The notes under the pieces are model-generated. The model was given only the letters and a program-made list of their open reading frames with translations, was not told the DNA's origin and did no database searches. Source: an uncultured Oscillospiraceae bacterium (GTDB lineage: Bacteria > Bacillota > Clostridia > Oscillospirales > Oscillospiraceae). From it: a DNA stretch of 8,631 nucleotides. The position numbers and the translations under genes were made by a program. Where the stretch lies: positions 1 to 8,631 of the forward strand of contig CALWXI010000016.1 in the NCBI GenBank assembly GCA_944385455.1, given 5' to 3'. Below are positions 1 through 6,182 of the stretch, piece by piece; the first letter of the stretch is position 1; every line of letters begins with the position of its first letter.

Positions 1-485
1 CCAAGAGCAACAGCGTGGAGGTCATGAAGCTCTTCGCCAAGTACATCCAGGCCATCCTGGACGGCGAGGTGAATGTCCACAACGGCTACATGGGGTTGTT
101 CGGCATCACCCAGGAGGAGCTGGACCACACTCCCATCGCTCTGGACAACCGGTCCTATACCGCCTATATGCTCAGCGTGGCCTACAAGGGCGGGGAGGCC
201 GAGGTGCTCACCGCCATCCTTTCCTGCGCCTACAGCTACGAGGTCATCGCCCGCCGGATCGTGGAAGAGCGGCCCGACGCGCCGGATCATCCGCTGTACG
301 GCAGATGGGTGCGCGGGTACATCACAGAGCGCTACACCGGCAACAACGTGATTCTGAAGGACATGCTGGAGCGGCTGACGGCGGACTATACCGAGGCCCA
401 GCTGCGCAATCTGGAGGATATCTTCGCCGCCTGCTCCCGATATGAGTCCGCCTTCTGGGACATGGCCTGGGAGGAGCGGGACTGA
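1..485 (+). CDS. tenA: TenA-family thiaminase II / aminopyrimidine aminohydrolase, 5'-truncated by window edge
   Basis: TenA-type enzymes hydrolyse thiamine or salvage its aminopyrimidine breakdown products in the cytoplasm, feeding thiamine synthesis. Only the C-terminal 160 residues are visible; the frame is open from base 3, so the true start lies before the window and the GTG at 15 is internal. Two family landmarks are present. SCAYSYEV matches the region that carries the nucleophilic cysteine in TenA (Cys codon 225-227). CSRYESAFWDMAW near the end matches the C-terminal helix with the conserved catalytic glutamate (codon 444-446). HPLYGRWVRGY and YTEAQLRNLEDIF also fit the all-helical TenA fold. 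The protein ends a few residues after the FWDMAW motif, as is normal for the family. A strong terminator at 565-597 suggests it is the last gene of its transcript. Family assignment is from motif recognition; whether thiamine or a degradation product is the substrate cannot be told. Confidence 0.88.
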   Translation, partial: KSNSVEVMKLFAKYIQAILDGEVNVHNGYMGLFGITQEELDHTPIALDNRSYTAYMLSVAYKGGEAEVLTAILSCAYSYEVIARRIVEERPDAPDHPLYGRWVRGYITERYTGNNVILKDMLERLTADYTEAQLRNLEDIFAACSRYESAFWDMAWEERD

Positions 486-510
486 GTATCCGCACCCGGG
501 AAGGGGGAGG

Positions 511-557
511 CGCGCCGCAAAGGCGGCTTTCAAAAAAATACGCGCCGCAGCGGCGCG
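511..557. repeat. Two GC-rich hairpins sharing the repeat CGCGCCGC
   Basis: The octamer CGCGCCGC occurs at 511-518 and 541-548. The first copy overlaps a weak hairpin (GCCGC 514-518 with GCGGC 523-527). The second starts a 7-bp hairpin (CGCGCCG 541-547 with CGGCGCG 551-557, 3-nt loop). Read on the minus strand, the second hairpin is followed by TATTTTTTTG, so it has the shape of a minus-strand terminator, although no minus-strand gene precedes it here. Together with the terminator at 565-597 it fills the space after tenA. Confidence 0.45.
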
Positions 558-564
558 AACGATG

Positions 565-597
565 AGATCCCGGCGGAAGATCCGCCGGGATCTTTTT
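565..597 (+). terminator. Strong Rho-independent terminator after tenA
   Basis: A perfect 13-bp stem (AGATCCCGGCGGA, 565-577, with its complement 581-593), a 3-nt AGA loop and a T-run through 597. It lies 80 nt past the tenA stop and well before the next gene, so it ends the tenA transcript and insulates the transporter operon. Confidence 0.93.
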
Positions 598-624
598 GCC
601 GTTAAAAGGAAATATATGTTAAAT
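596..624 (+). promoter_or_regulatory. Candidate sigma-A promoter for the efflux operon (weak)
   Basis: TTGCCG (596-601, 4/6 match to the -35 consensus), a 17-nt spacer and TTAAAT (619-624, 4/6 match to -10) sit in an A/T-rich island at 601-630 that contrasts with the GC-rich surroundings. The predicted leader is about 90 nt. The -35 would overlap the T-run of the preceding terminator. The rest of the interval 486-722 holds the terminator, the GC-rich hairpins and the ribosome binding site; I see no gene in it. This is a weak call resting on hexamer similarity and position. Confidence 0.27.
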
Positions 625-722
625 ATTCAAAAAGACGGCGGATTTGCCGCTGGGATTTAAGCTTGGTTTTAACTTCCTCCCCTATGCTTGGAGCATCAAA
701 ATTAGGAAAGGAATCAGACATC

Positions 723-2420
723 ATGGAAGAAGCACTGCAGACCCGGGAGGCGGAACAGAAGGAGAATGCTCCCCGGTTCCGGCTGAAAAAGCCGAAAAAA
801 AAGACCGTGGCTTTGCTGCTGGCGGCGGTGCTGGTGCTCTGCGCCGGCGGTATGGCTCTTCGGAGCATGGGCGGCCAGCAGGCGGAGGCCGCCGCAGTCT
901 ATCAGGAAGCATCGGTGGAGACCCGGGATATCACCAATTCCCTCAGCTCCAGCGGGACCCTCCAGCCCGCAGATTCCTACACGGTGACCACGCTGGTCTC
1001 CGGCGAGGTGCTCAGCGACACCTTTGAGGAGGGGGATCTGGTGGAAGAGGGACAGCTGCTCTACACCCTGGATTCCTCTGATGCCGCCACCAGTCAGACC
1101 CAAGCACAAAACAGCGTCGCCCAGGCTGAGAAAAGCTATGCGCAGGCGCTGGAGGCCAAATACCCCACCGCGGATCTCAGCGGAACCATCAGTGAGGTGT
1201 ATGTAAAAAACGGCGAGAGCGTTTCCTCGGGCACGGAACTGCTGCGCATTGTGGGAGATGACGACCTCTATTTCAATTTCCTCTTCACCTACGCCGACAA
1301 CAGCGACTTCTACATCGGGCAGAGCGCCACCATTTACATCAACGGCATGGCGGGCACGCTGTCCGGAACGGTGACGGAGGTGTCCAGCGGAACCACTGCC
1401 TCGGACAACGGCAAGCAAGTCACCACCGTCCGGGTGAAGGCGGCCAATCCCGGCCTCATCACCTCCAGCTACACCGCCAGCGCCGCCATCGGCAATTACA
1501 TCAGCTACGGCACTGTGCCGGTGGAGATGGGGGAGGTCAGCGTGGTGACGGCCACCACTTCCGGCAAGGTGACGGATCTCGACTGGCTGGCCGGCGATTC
1601 CATCTCCAGCGGCGACCGGATCTGCACCATCACCGGCACCAGTGTGGACGATCAGATCGACAACGCCCAGATCAGCCTGAACAATGCCCAGACCACCCTG
1701 CAGAACGCCCAGGATAATCTGGAGGATTATCAGATCACTGCGCCCATCTCCGGTACCGTCATCACCAAGACGGCCAAGGCCGGCGACAAGATCGAGGGCG
1801 GTTCCTCCGGGACGCTGTGCACCATCTACGACCTGAGCTATCTGGAAATGACCATGAACATCGACGAGCTGGACATCAGCTCCGTGGCAGTGGGGCAGAC
1901 GGTGAATATCACCGCCGACGCCGTGGAGGGCCAGACCTACACCGGCACGGTGACCAAGGTGTCCGTGGCAGGCACCACCTCCGGCGGCATCACCACTTAT
2001 CCCGTCACCGTCCGCATCGACGAGACCGACGGACTCCTGCCCGGCATGAATGTAGACGCAGAGATCATTCTGGAGCAGGCCAGCGGCGTCATGGCCATTC
2101 CCAATGGCGCGGTGAACCGGGGCAGCACCGTCCTCATCACCGCGGACTCCCCCAGTGCCGTCAACGCGCTGGATCAGGAAGCGCCGGAGGGTTATGTCTA
2201 CGTCTCCGTGGAGACCGGCGTCAGTGACGACAGCTATATCCAGGTCCTCTCAGGACTGCAGGAGGGCGACGTCGTGGCCTATCTCCAGACATCCTCCGGC
2301 AGCTCCGGCACAATGATGGGCGTCACGATGGCCGGGGGGATGCCCGGCGGCGGAGGCGGTATGCCTTCCGGCGGAGGAATGCCCGGCGGCGGGATGGGCG
2401 GCGGCCCGGGAGGCTTCTGA
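723..2420 (+). CDS. HlyD/MacA-type efflux adaptor (membrane fusion protein-like) with duplicated core
   Basis: This 565-aa protein is the extracytoplasmic adaptor of an ABC efflux system and probably works with the ATPase and permease encoded directly downstream. The start is ATG 723, with AGGAAAGGA at 704-712 placed 10 nt upstream; an in-frame TTG at 663 has no comparable site. A basic stretch (KKPKKK, about 22-27) precedes one hydrophobic anchor (about 28-46). The rest should lie outside the membrane. Two complete adaptor units follow. In unit 1, lipoyl half-motifs at about 88-117 and 150-177 flank a short Ala/Gln-rich helix, with a beta-barrel-like segment to about 256. In unit 2, half-motifs at about 274-305 and 338-369 flank a Gln/Asn-rich coiled coil, followed by LEMTMNIDELDISSVAVGQ and a second barrel-like segment to about 450. 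The tail (531-565) is rich in Met and Gly. Typical MacA-type adaptors are much shorter (roughly 370 aa). No lipobox is seen at Cys40. The substrate is unknown. Confidence 0.9.
   Translation: MEEALQTREAEQKENAPRFRLKKPKKKTVALLLAAVLVLCAGGMALRSMGGQQAEAAAVYQEASVETRDITNSLSSSGTLQPADSYTVTTLVSGEVLSDTFEEGDLVEEGQLLYTLDSSDAATSQTQAQNSVAQAEKSYAQALEAKYPTADLSGTISEVYVKNGESVSSGTELLRIVGDDDLYFNFLFTYADNSDFYIGQSATIYINGMAGTLSGTVTEVSSGTTASDNGKQVTTVRVKAANPGLITSSYTASAAIGNYISYGTVPVEMGEVSVVTATTSGKVTDLDWLAGDSISSGDRICTITGTSVDDQIDNAQISLNNAQTTLQNAQDNLEDYQITAPISGTVITKTAKAGDKIEGGSSGTLCTIYDLSYLEMTMNIDELDISSVAVGQTVNITADAVEGQTYTGTVTKVSVAGTTSGGITTYPVTVRIDETDGLLPGMNVDAEIILEQASGVMAIPNGAVNRGSTVLITADSPSAVNALDQEAPEGYVYVSVETGVSDDSYIQVLSGLQEGDVVAYLQTSSGSSGTMMGVTMAGGMPGGGGGMPSGGGMPGGGMGGGPGGF
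2340..2417 (+). repeat. Low-complexity Met/Pro/Gly tail-coding repeats in the adaptor
   Basis: Degenerate in-frame repeats of the type ATGCC(C/T)-GGCGGCGGA encode units such as GGMPGGGGG and GGMPSGGG, ending in GGMGGGPGGF at the C terminus. Methionines recur at residues 540, 547, 553 and 558. The block is purely Gly, Met, Pro and Ser until the last Phe and looks unstructured. Such tracts are prone to length change by replication slippage. Confidence 0.75.
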
Positions 2421-2421
2421 G

Positions 2422-3171
2422 ATGAGCGCCCTCATTGAATTCCGCGACGTGTGCAAGACCTATCAGATGGGTGACACGCTGATCCGGGCCGCGGACCACA
2501 TCTCCCTGCAGGTTCAGGAGGGAGAGTTTGTGGCCATCGTGGGCCAGTCGGGATCCGGCAAATCCACCTGCATGAACATCATCGGCTGCCTGGATGTCCC
2601 CACCTCCGGCACCTATCTGCTGGGCGGCCAGGATGTGGGAAAGATGAACAAAAACCAGCTGGCGGAGGTCCGCAACAAGATGCTGGGTTTCATTTTTCAG
2701 CAGTATAATCTCTTGCCCAAGCTGACGCTGCTGGAGAATGTGGAGGTACCGCTGATGTATGCCGGCATGCCCAAGGCCGAGCGGAGGGAACGGGCCAAGC
2801 TGGCGCTGGAGCTGGTGGGCCTGGGCGACAAGCTCCGGCACAAGCCTTCCCAGCTCTCCGGCGGCCAGCAGCAGCGGGTGTCCATCGCCCGGGCCCTGGC
2901 GGGAGAGCCGGCGGTGATCCTGGCGGATGAGCCCACCGGCGCTCTGGACTCCCACACCGGCCGGGAGGTGCTGACAATGCTCCAGCAGCTCCATGCCGCG
3001 GGGAATACCGTGGTTCTCATCACCCATGACAATTCCATCGCCGTCCAGGCCCAGCGGATCATCCGTCTGGAGGACGGCCGGGTAATCTACGACGGTGACG
3101 CCCACGATCCCCAGGCAGTGGTGACGCCGGGCGCCGCCGGTCTGGGCATGGGAAGGGAGGCGGGCGCATGA
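2422..3171 (+). CDS. MacB/LolD-type ABC transporter ATP-binding protein
   Basis: This 249-aa cytoplasmic ATPase is expected to power the MacB-type exporter through the permease encoded next. All nucleotide-binding motifs are intact: Walker A GQSGSGKST (41-49), Q-loop FQQYNLLP (Gln93/94), signature LSGGQQQR (145-152), Walker B with catalytic Glu VILADEPTGALD (165-176), and switch His in LITHD (His202). The combination of FQQYNLLP and ADEPTGALD is typical of the MacB/LolD/YknY group that drives mechanotransmission exporters and lipoprotein-release systems, not importers. It starts 1 nt after the adaptor stop, with GGGAGG at 2408-2413 placed 8 nt upstream inside the adaptor gene, so translation is coupled. 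A tail of about 25 residues after the ABC fold (DPQAVVTPGAAG...) is Gly/Ala-rich and without recognisable function. The ATG of the permease gene overlaps its stop by 4 nt. Confidence 0.95.
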   Translation: MSALIEFRDVCKTYQMGDTLIRAADHISLQVQEGEFVAIVGQSGSGKSTCMNIIGCLDVPTSGTYLLGGQDVGKMNKNQLAEVRNKMLGFIFQQYNLLPKLTLLENVEVPLMYAGMPKAERRERAKLALELVGLGDKLRHKPSQLSGGQQQRVSIARALAGEPAVILADEPTGALDSHTGREVLTMLQQLHAAGNTVVLITHDNSIAVQAQRIIRLEDGRVIYDGDAHDPQAVVTPGAAGLGMGREAGA

Positions 3172-4367
3172 GTCTTGCGGAGACGTTTCAGCTGGCCGTC
3201 AAGAACATTCTGGGCAGCAAGATGCGCACCTTTCTCACCATGCTGGGCATCATCATCGGCGTGTGCGCGGTGATCGTGATTGTGGGTCTTGGCAACGGCA
3301 TGCGGGGCTATATCGAGGAGAGCTTCGCCGACATGGGCACCGACACCCTGACGGTGATGATTGTGGGCCGGGGCTCGTCCCGCAGCGTCTCCGAGGAGGA
3401 GATGTACCAGCTGGTGGCGGACAATGCCGATACCCTCAAGCAGATCTCCCCCACCGTCACCATGTCGGGTTCCGTGAAGATCGGATCCGACACGCACTCC
3501 ACGGCCTCCATTACCGGTGTCAGTGAGGACTACTTCTCGATGAAGGGATACACCGTGGCCCAGGGCCGCGGACTCCAGTATACGGATGTGGCGGACCGGA
3601 AAAAGGTATGCGTGGTGGGCCAGTATCTGAATATGGCCTACTTCGGCGGGAATGCCGTGGGCCAGACCCTGAAGATCGGCGGCACCACCTTCACCGTGGT
3701 GGGCGTGCTGGAGATGCAGGACACGGAACTGGAGGAGGGCGGCAGCGACGACTGCGTCTATGTCCCCTACTCCACCGCCTCCCGGCTGAGCTATTCCGGC
3801 ACCCTCTCCAATTATACGCTCACGGTTCAGGACACGGACCGCATCTCCGAGGCCAAGGCTCTGGTGGAGGAGAAGCTCTATGCCATTTTTTCCGATGACG
3901 ACGCCTACACCGTCGCCAGCATGGCGGAAATGGTAGAGGAGATGAACAACATGGTGAACATGATCATCTACATCCTGGCGGGCATCGCCGCAATCTCTCT
4001 GGTGGTGGGCGGCATCGGCATCATGAACATCATGCTGGTATCCGTCACGGAGCGGACCCGGGAGATCGGTATCCGCAAGGCTCTGGGCGCCAAGGAGAGC
4101 GCCATCATGCGCCAGTTCGTCATTGAGGCGGCCACCACCTCCTCCCTTGGCGGCGTACTGGGCATCGGTCTGGGTTACGCCCTCTCCGCCGCCGCCACCT
4201 CGGTGGTGGCCAGCGTCATGCCGGATACGCCCATCACCGTCTCTCCCACGCTGCTGGCGGTGGCGGTGGCCTTCTGCGTGTCCACCGGCATCGGCATCAT
4301 CTTTGGTTATCTGCCCGCCAAAAAGGCGGCGCTGCTGAATCCCATCGACGCCCTGCGATATGATTGA
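3168..4367 (+). CDS. MacB/FtsX-type ABC transporter permease
   Basis: This 399-aa membrane subunit has the MacB topology in the short form usual in Gram-positives, where the ATPase is a separate protein. TM1 lies at about 20-43 (MLGIIIGVCAVIVIVGLGNG). A large extracytoplasmic MacB-type domain follows at about 44-260, with typical segments such as FTVVGVLE and DDCVYVPYSTA. The FtsX domain has TM2 at about 262-293, TM3 at about 327-350 and TM4 at about 361-385. The cytoplasmic loop after TM2 has the family motif VTERTREIGIRKALGA, which contacts the ATPase, and the protein ends with the characteristic PAKKAALLNPIDALRYD. The ATG overlaps the ATPase stop in an ATGA junction. Adaptor, ATPase and permease together resemble MacAB or the Bacillus YknXYZ system, which export peptides, toxins or antibiotics. 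The substrate here cannot be inferred, and no dedicated regulator adjoins the operon. Confidence 0.95.
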   Translation: MSLAETFQLAVKNILGSKMRTFLTMLGIIIGVCAVIVIVGLGNGMRGYIEESFADMGTDTLTVMIVGRGSSRSVSEEEMYQLVADNADTLKQISPTVTMSGSVKIGSDTHSTASITGVSEDYFSMKGYTVAQGRGLQYTDVADRKKVCVVGQYLNMAYFGGNAVGQTLKIGGTTFTVVGVLEMQDTELEEGGSDDCVYVPYSTASRLSYSGTLSNYTLTVQDTDRISEAKALVEEKLYAIFSDDDAYTVASMAEMVEEMNNMVNMIIYILAGIAAISLVVGGIGIMNIMLVSVTERTREIGIRKALGAKESAIMRQFVIEAATTSSLGGVLGIGLGYALSAAATSVVASVMPDTPITVSPTLLAVAVAFCVSTGIGIIFGYLPAKKAALLNPIDALRYD

Positions 4368-4378
4368 CGACAAAGAAA

Positions 4379-4407
4379 GCGCCCCGCTCCGTTTTGGAGC
4401 GGGGCGC
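4379..4407. terminator. Shared hairpin terminator between convergent permease and nfo genes
   Basis: A perfect 12-bp stem (GCGCCCCGCTCC 4379-4390 with GGAGCGGGGCGC 4396-4407) has a GTTTT loop. It lies 11 nt past the permease stop and 10 nt past the nfo stop on the other strand. Read on the minus strand it is followed by TTTCTTTG, a fair U-rich tract; on the plus strand the following bases (GGACTGTTTCTC) are not a clean T-run. It therefore looks like a good terminator for nfo and a weaker one for the efflux operon. Confidence 0.8.
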
Positions 4408-4417
4408 GGACTGTTTC

Positions 4418-5248
4418 TCATTCCGCCAGGCGGCGCAGCAGCGCGATCTCCGCTGCGTAGCCGGGCAGTTCGTTGGGTGTCTCCAGACAAAAAGGCAGGT
4501 TCCGCAGCGCCGGATGGCGCACCACTCTGGCCAGAGCCTCCGTACCGATGCAGCCCTCTCCGATGCGGGCGTGGCGGTCCTTGCGGCTGCCGGGAGGATT
4601 GAGACTATCGTTGAGATGGACGGCCTTCAAACGGGAAAGACCCACCACCCGGTCGAATTCCGTGAGGACGGCATCGAGATCCCCGATCAGATCATATCCG
4701 GCGTCGGAGACGTGGCAGGTGTCCAGACAGACCCCCACCTTCTCCGCCAGTTCCACCTGGTCCAGGATCTCCCGCAGGTCCTGGAACCGGCCGCCCACCT
4801 CGCTGCCCTTGCCGGCCATGGTCTCCAGCAGGACGGTGGTAGTCATCCCGGGCCAGAGGGCGGCGTTCAGCGCCCGGGCGATGTGGGCGGCACCTGCCGC
4901 GGTCCCCTGGCCCACATGGCTGCCAGGATGGAAGTTGTAGTACTGTCCCGGCAGCAGCTCCATGCGGTGCAGGTCGTCGGAGAGCACTTCCCGGGCAAAG
5001 CTCCGCCGCTCTTCATCTGCGGCACAGAGATTCAGGGTGTAGGGGGCGTGGGCAATGATGGGAGCAAACGCCTTCTCCCGCAGCAGCGCTGTCAGCGCGG
5101 CGGCGTCGGCGGGGTCGGCTTCCCTGGCCCGGCTTCCCCGGGGATTGCGGGTAAAAAACTGAAAGGTATCCGCTCCGATGTCCAGGGCCTGCCGCCCCAT
5201 TGCGGCAAAGCCCCGGGCGGAGGAGAGATGACATCCGATGTGCAGCAT
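4418..5248 (-). CDS. nfo: Endonuclease IV (AP endonuclease, deoxyribonuclease IV)
   Basis: Endonuclease IV cleaves DNA 5' of abasic sites and removes blocked 3' ends in base excision repair, using a three-zinc cluster. The 276-aa protein has the expected length and TIM-barrel motif order. All nine metal ligands known from the Escherichia coli enzyme can be placed: His67 (HAPY), His107 (FHPGSHVG), Glu142 (LLETMAGKG), Asp176 and His179 (CLDTCHVSDAGYD), His211 (AVHLND), Asp224 and His226 (DRHARIGEG), and Glu256 (LETP). It is therefore very probably active. The start is ATG at 5248 on the minus strand, with AGGAGG at 5255-5260 placed 6 nt upstream. An extended -10 element at 5285-5293 suggests its own promoter. 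The next gene upstream on the same strand is an 81-nt-distant small ORF; the gene converges with the efflux permease and shares a terminator hairpin with it. Confidence 0.97.
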   Translation of the reverse strand: MLHIGCHLSSARGFAAMGRQALDIGADTFQFFTRNPRGSRAREADPADAAALTALLREKAFAPIIAHAPYTLNLCAADEERRSFAREVLSDDLHRMELLPGQYYNFHPGSHVGQGTAAGAAHIARALNAALWPGMTTTVLLETMAGKGSEVGGRFQDLREILDQVELAEKVGVCLDTCHVSDAGYDLIGDLDAVLTEFDRVVGLSRLKAVHLNDSLNPPGSRKDRHARIGEGCIGTEALARVVRHPALRNLPFCLETPNELPGYAAEIALLRRLAE

Positions 5249-5268
5249 GGCGGGCCTCCTTGCGTGGC

Positions 5269-5283
5269 AGCATGTAATATGCT
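5269..5283. promoter_or_regulatory. 15-bp palindrome at the predicted nfo transcription start
   Basis: AGCAT (5269-5273), spacer GTAAT and ATGCT (5279-5283) form an inverted repeat immediately downstream of the predicted nfo -10 element, where a repressor would block initiation. It does not resemble the Gram-positive LexA box (GAAC-N4-GTTC core). It could also be chance in a short A/T-rich patch. Confidence 0.3.
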
Positions 5284-5284
5284 C

Positions 5285-5293
5285 AGTATATCA
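5285..5293 (-). promoter_or_regulatory. Extended -10 promoter element for nfo
   Basis: Read on the minus strand, this is TGA followed by TATACT (5290 down to 5285), a TGn-extended -10 with a 5/6 match to the consensus. No good -35 is seen 16-18 nt upstream, which extended -10 promoters can tolerate. The predicted start near 5278 gives a leader of about 30 nt to the nfo ATG, including its AGGAGG. Confidence 0.45.
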
Positions 5294-5329
5294 CGCTCTG
5301 CGGCGGCCGTCCCGCGTAAATGCAACACC

Positions 5330-5494
5330 TCAGGCGGTCCGGGCTGTTTCCGGCGACTGCGCGGCATCCGCGATGTACAGCGCCTCCGCCTGCTGCTGGG
5401 CCTCCAGAAGGCGCTGGCGCAGCTGGCCCAGGGCCTCTAGGGTATCGGTGATGGTGTTGAACAGCAGCAGATATTCCTTGGAAATGGGTTCCAT
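5330..5494 (-). CDS. Small helical protein of unknown function (54 aa)
   Basis: This is a 54-codon reading frame from ATG 5494 to TGA 5330 on the minus strand. It begins MEPISKEYLLLFNTITDT and ends SPETARTA. AGAAAGGA lies 8 nt before the ATG, a good site for this organism. Codon use is GC-ending like its neighbours. Residues about 7-41 have the spacing of a continuous amphipathic helix (leucines in LEALGQLRQRLLEAQ), so a coiled coil or helical hairpin is plausible; there is no signal peptide, membrane segment or cysteine motif. I do not recognise a named family. It lies 81 nt upstream of nfo on the same strand and could be cotranscribed with it, though nfo seems to have its own promoter. A chance ORF is possible but less likely given the ribosome binding site and codon use. 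Confidence 0.68.
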   Translation of the reverse strand: MEPISKEYLLLFNTITDTLEALGQLRQRLLEAQQQAEALYIADAAQSPETARTA

Positions 5495-5543
5495 AGTGCA
5501 CGTCCTTTCTCAGTGAACACAAGATGTGGAAGCTTCTACGGGT

Positions 5544-5549
5544 ATCATA
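5544..5549 (-). promoter_or_regulatory. Possible -10 element for the 54-aa gene (weak)
   Basis: TATGAT read on the minus strand matches the -10 consensus at 5/6 positions and would start transcription about 40 nt before the small ORF. No acceptable -35 is seen at 16-18 nt. The A/T-rich setting (5521-5560) and the divergent gene arrangement are the only other support. Confidence 0.25.
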
Positions 5550-5669
5550 CACAAAATCAAGAGCGGTTCCTGTCCCATTTTGTCGAAGGGCCCGGAAATT
5601 CCCGAAAGTTTGCAAAACAGCAGCGAGGGACGGCGGATCCCGGCGCAGGCGGCGCGTTTTTGTCGGGTC

Positions 5670-5699
5670 TTGCTCCGGAAAAGCGGATGGTGTTATAAT
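5670..5699 (+). promoter_or_regulatory. Extended -10 promoter of the DUF3842-tetR operon
   Basis: A perfect TATAAT (5694-5699) is preceded by TGT, giving a TGn-extended -10, with TTGCTC (5670-5675, 4/6 match to -35) 18 nt upstream. The predicted start is near 5706, giving a leader of about 60 nt to the DUF3842 ATG. This is the best promoter match in the window. It lies inside a palindrome (5687-5707), so it is probably repressible. Confidence 0.78.
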
Positions 5700-5707
5700 G
5701 ACACCAT
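5687..5707. promoter_or_regulatory. 21-bp palindromic operator over the -10 box, probably for the downstream TetR regulator
   Basis: ATGGTGT (5687-5693) and its exact reverse complement ACACCAT (5701-5707) flank the 7-nt spacer TATAATG, which is itself the -10 box. Within the spacer ATAAT is also nearly symmetrical, so only one base pair of the 21-bp site breaks symmetry. Its size, symmetry and position over -10 and +1 are what is expected of a TetR-family operator. The TetR gene is second in the transcript, which points to autorepression. The seen part is the palindrome; the link to this regulator is an inference. Confidence 0.65.
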
Positions 5708-5768
5708 TGCAGTCCGTCCTTCGGCCCGGCGGGATGCGGAGGCGGCCGACTTGTTGGGAGGTAACGAG

Positions 5769-6182
5769 ATGAACGTAGTGGTGATCGACGGGCAAAGCGG
5801 CCGGATGGGCCAGCTGTTTGTGGAACGGGCCGTGGCCGCGGGACTGCCCTGCCGGATCACGGCGGTGGGGACCAACGCCATTGCCACTTCCGCCATGCTC
5901 AAGGCAGGGGCGGAGGCCGGAGCCACTGGAGAGAACGCGGTGCTGGTGGCCTGCCGCGGCGCGGATGTCATTGCCGGCCCCATCGGCATCCTGGCGGCGG
6001 ACTCCCTTATGGGGGAGATCACCCCCGCCATGGCGGTGGCGGTGGGCAGCAGTCCGGCCAAGAAGCTGCTGCTGCCGGTGAATCATTGCAACAATTTGGT
6101 GGCGGGGACCCAGTCCCTGTCCCTCTCACGCCTGATGGACGAGGCGGTGGAGCTTCTGCGGTCCCTGTGCGGCCAGGGCTGA
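5769..6182 (+). CDS. DUF3842 family protein (function unknown)
   Basis: A 137-aa cytoplasmic protein of the DUF3842 family, found mainly in Clostridia and of unknown function. The start is ATG 5769, with GGGAGG at 5756-5761 placed 7 nt upstream; longer upstream frames have no such site. The N terminus has a hydrophobic strand and glycine loop (MNVVVIDGQSGRMG, 1-14) like a Rossmann-type nucleotide-binding fold. Family-typical segments follow: GTNAIATSAMLKAGA (34-48), GATGENAVLV (51-60) and ADVIAGPIGILAADSLMGE (65-83). LLPVNHCNN lies near 100. There is no membrane segment or obvious catalytic triad. It heads an operon with the TetR regulator 66 nt downstream and is controlled by the palindromic promoter upstream. 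Small-molecule or nucleotide binding is a guess from the fold. Confidence 0.9.
   Translation: MNVVVIDGQSGRMGQLFVERAVAAGLPCRITAVGTNAIATSAMLKAGAEAGATGENAVLVACRGADVIAGPIGILAADSLMGEITPAMAVAVGSSPAKKLLLPVNHCNNLVAGTQSLSLSRLMDEAVELLRSLCGQG

Noticed and set aside
663..722. Upstream TTG start adding 20 residues to the adaptor
   Set aside because: ATG 723 has AGGAAAGGA at suitable spacing and begins directly before the basic stretch and membrane anchor; the extension has no site of its own.
840..845. Cys40 of the adaptor as a lipoprotein cleavage site
   Set aside because: Residues before it are VLVL, without the small residue needed at -1 of a lipobox; a simple membrane anchor fits better.
3087..4490. 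467-codon open frame on the minus strand opposite the permease and ATPase end
   Set aside because: His/Arg/Gly-rich translation with no domain pattern; it is the complement of genes with full family motifs and typical of high-GC antisense frames.
4364..5440. 358-codon plus-strand frame over nfo
   Set aside because: It is the antisense of endonuclease IV, which has all nine metal ligands and a good ribosome binding site; the plus frame has no recognisable motif.
5526..5768. N-terminal extension of the DUF3842 frame
   Set aside because: It would run through the promoter and palindrome; DUF3842 proteins begin at the IDGQ region, and GGGAGG precedes ATG 5769.
5708..5768. Riboswitch or attenuator in the DUF3842 leader
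   Set aside because: The leader is only about 60 nt, has no recognisable conserved riboswitch core and no terminator-like hairpin with a T-run.
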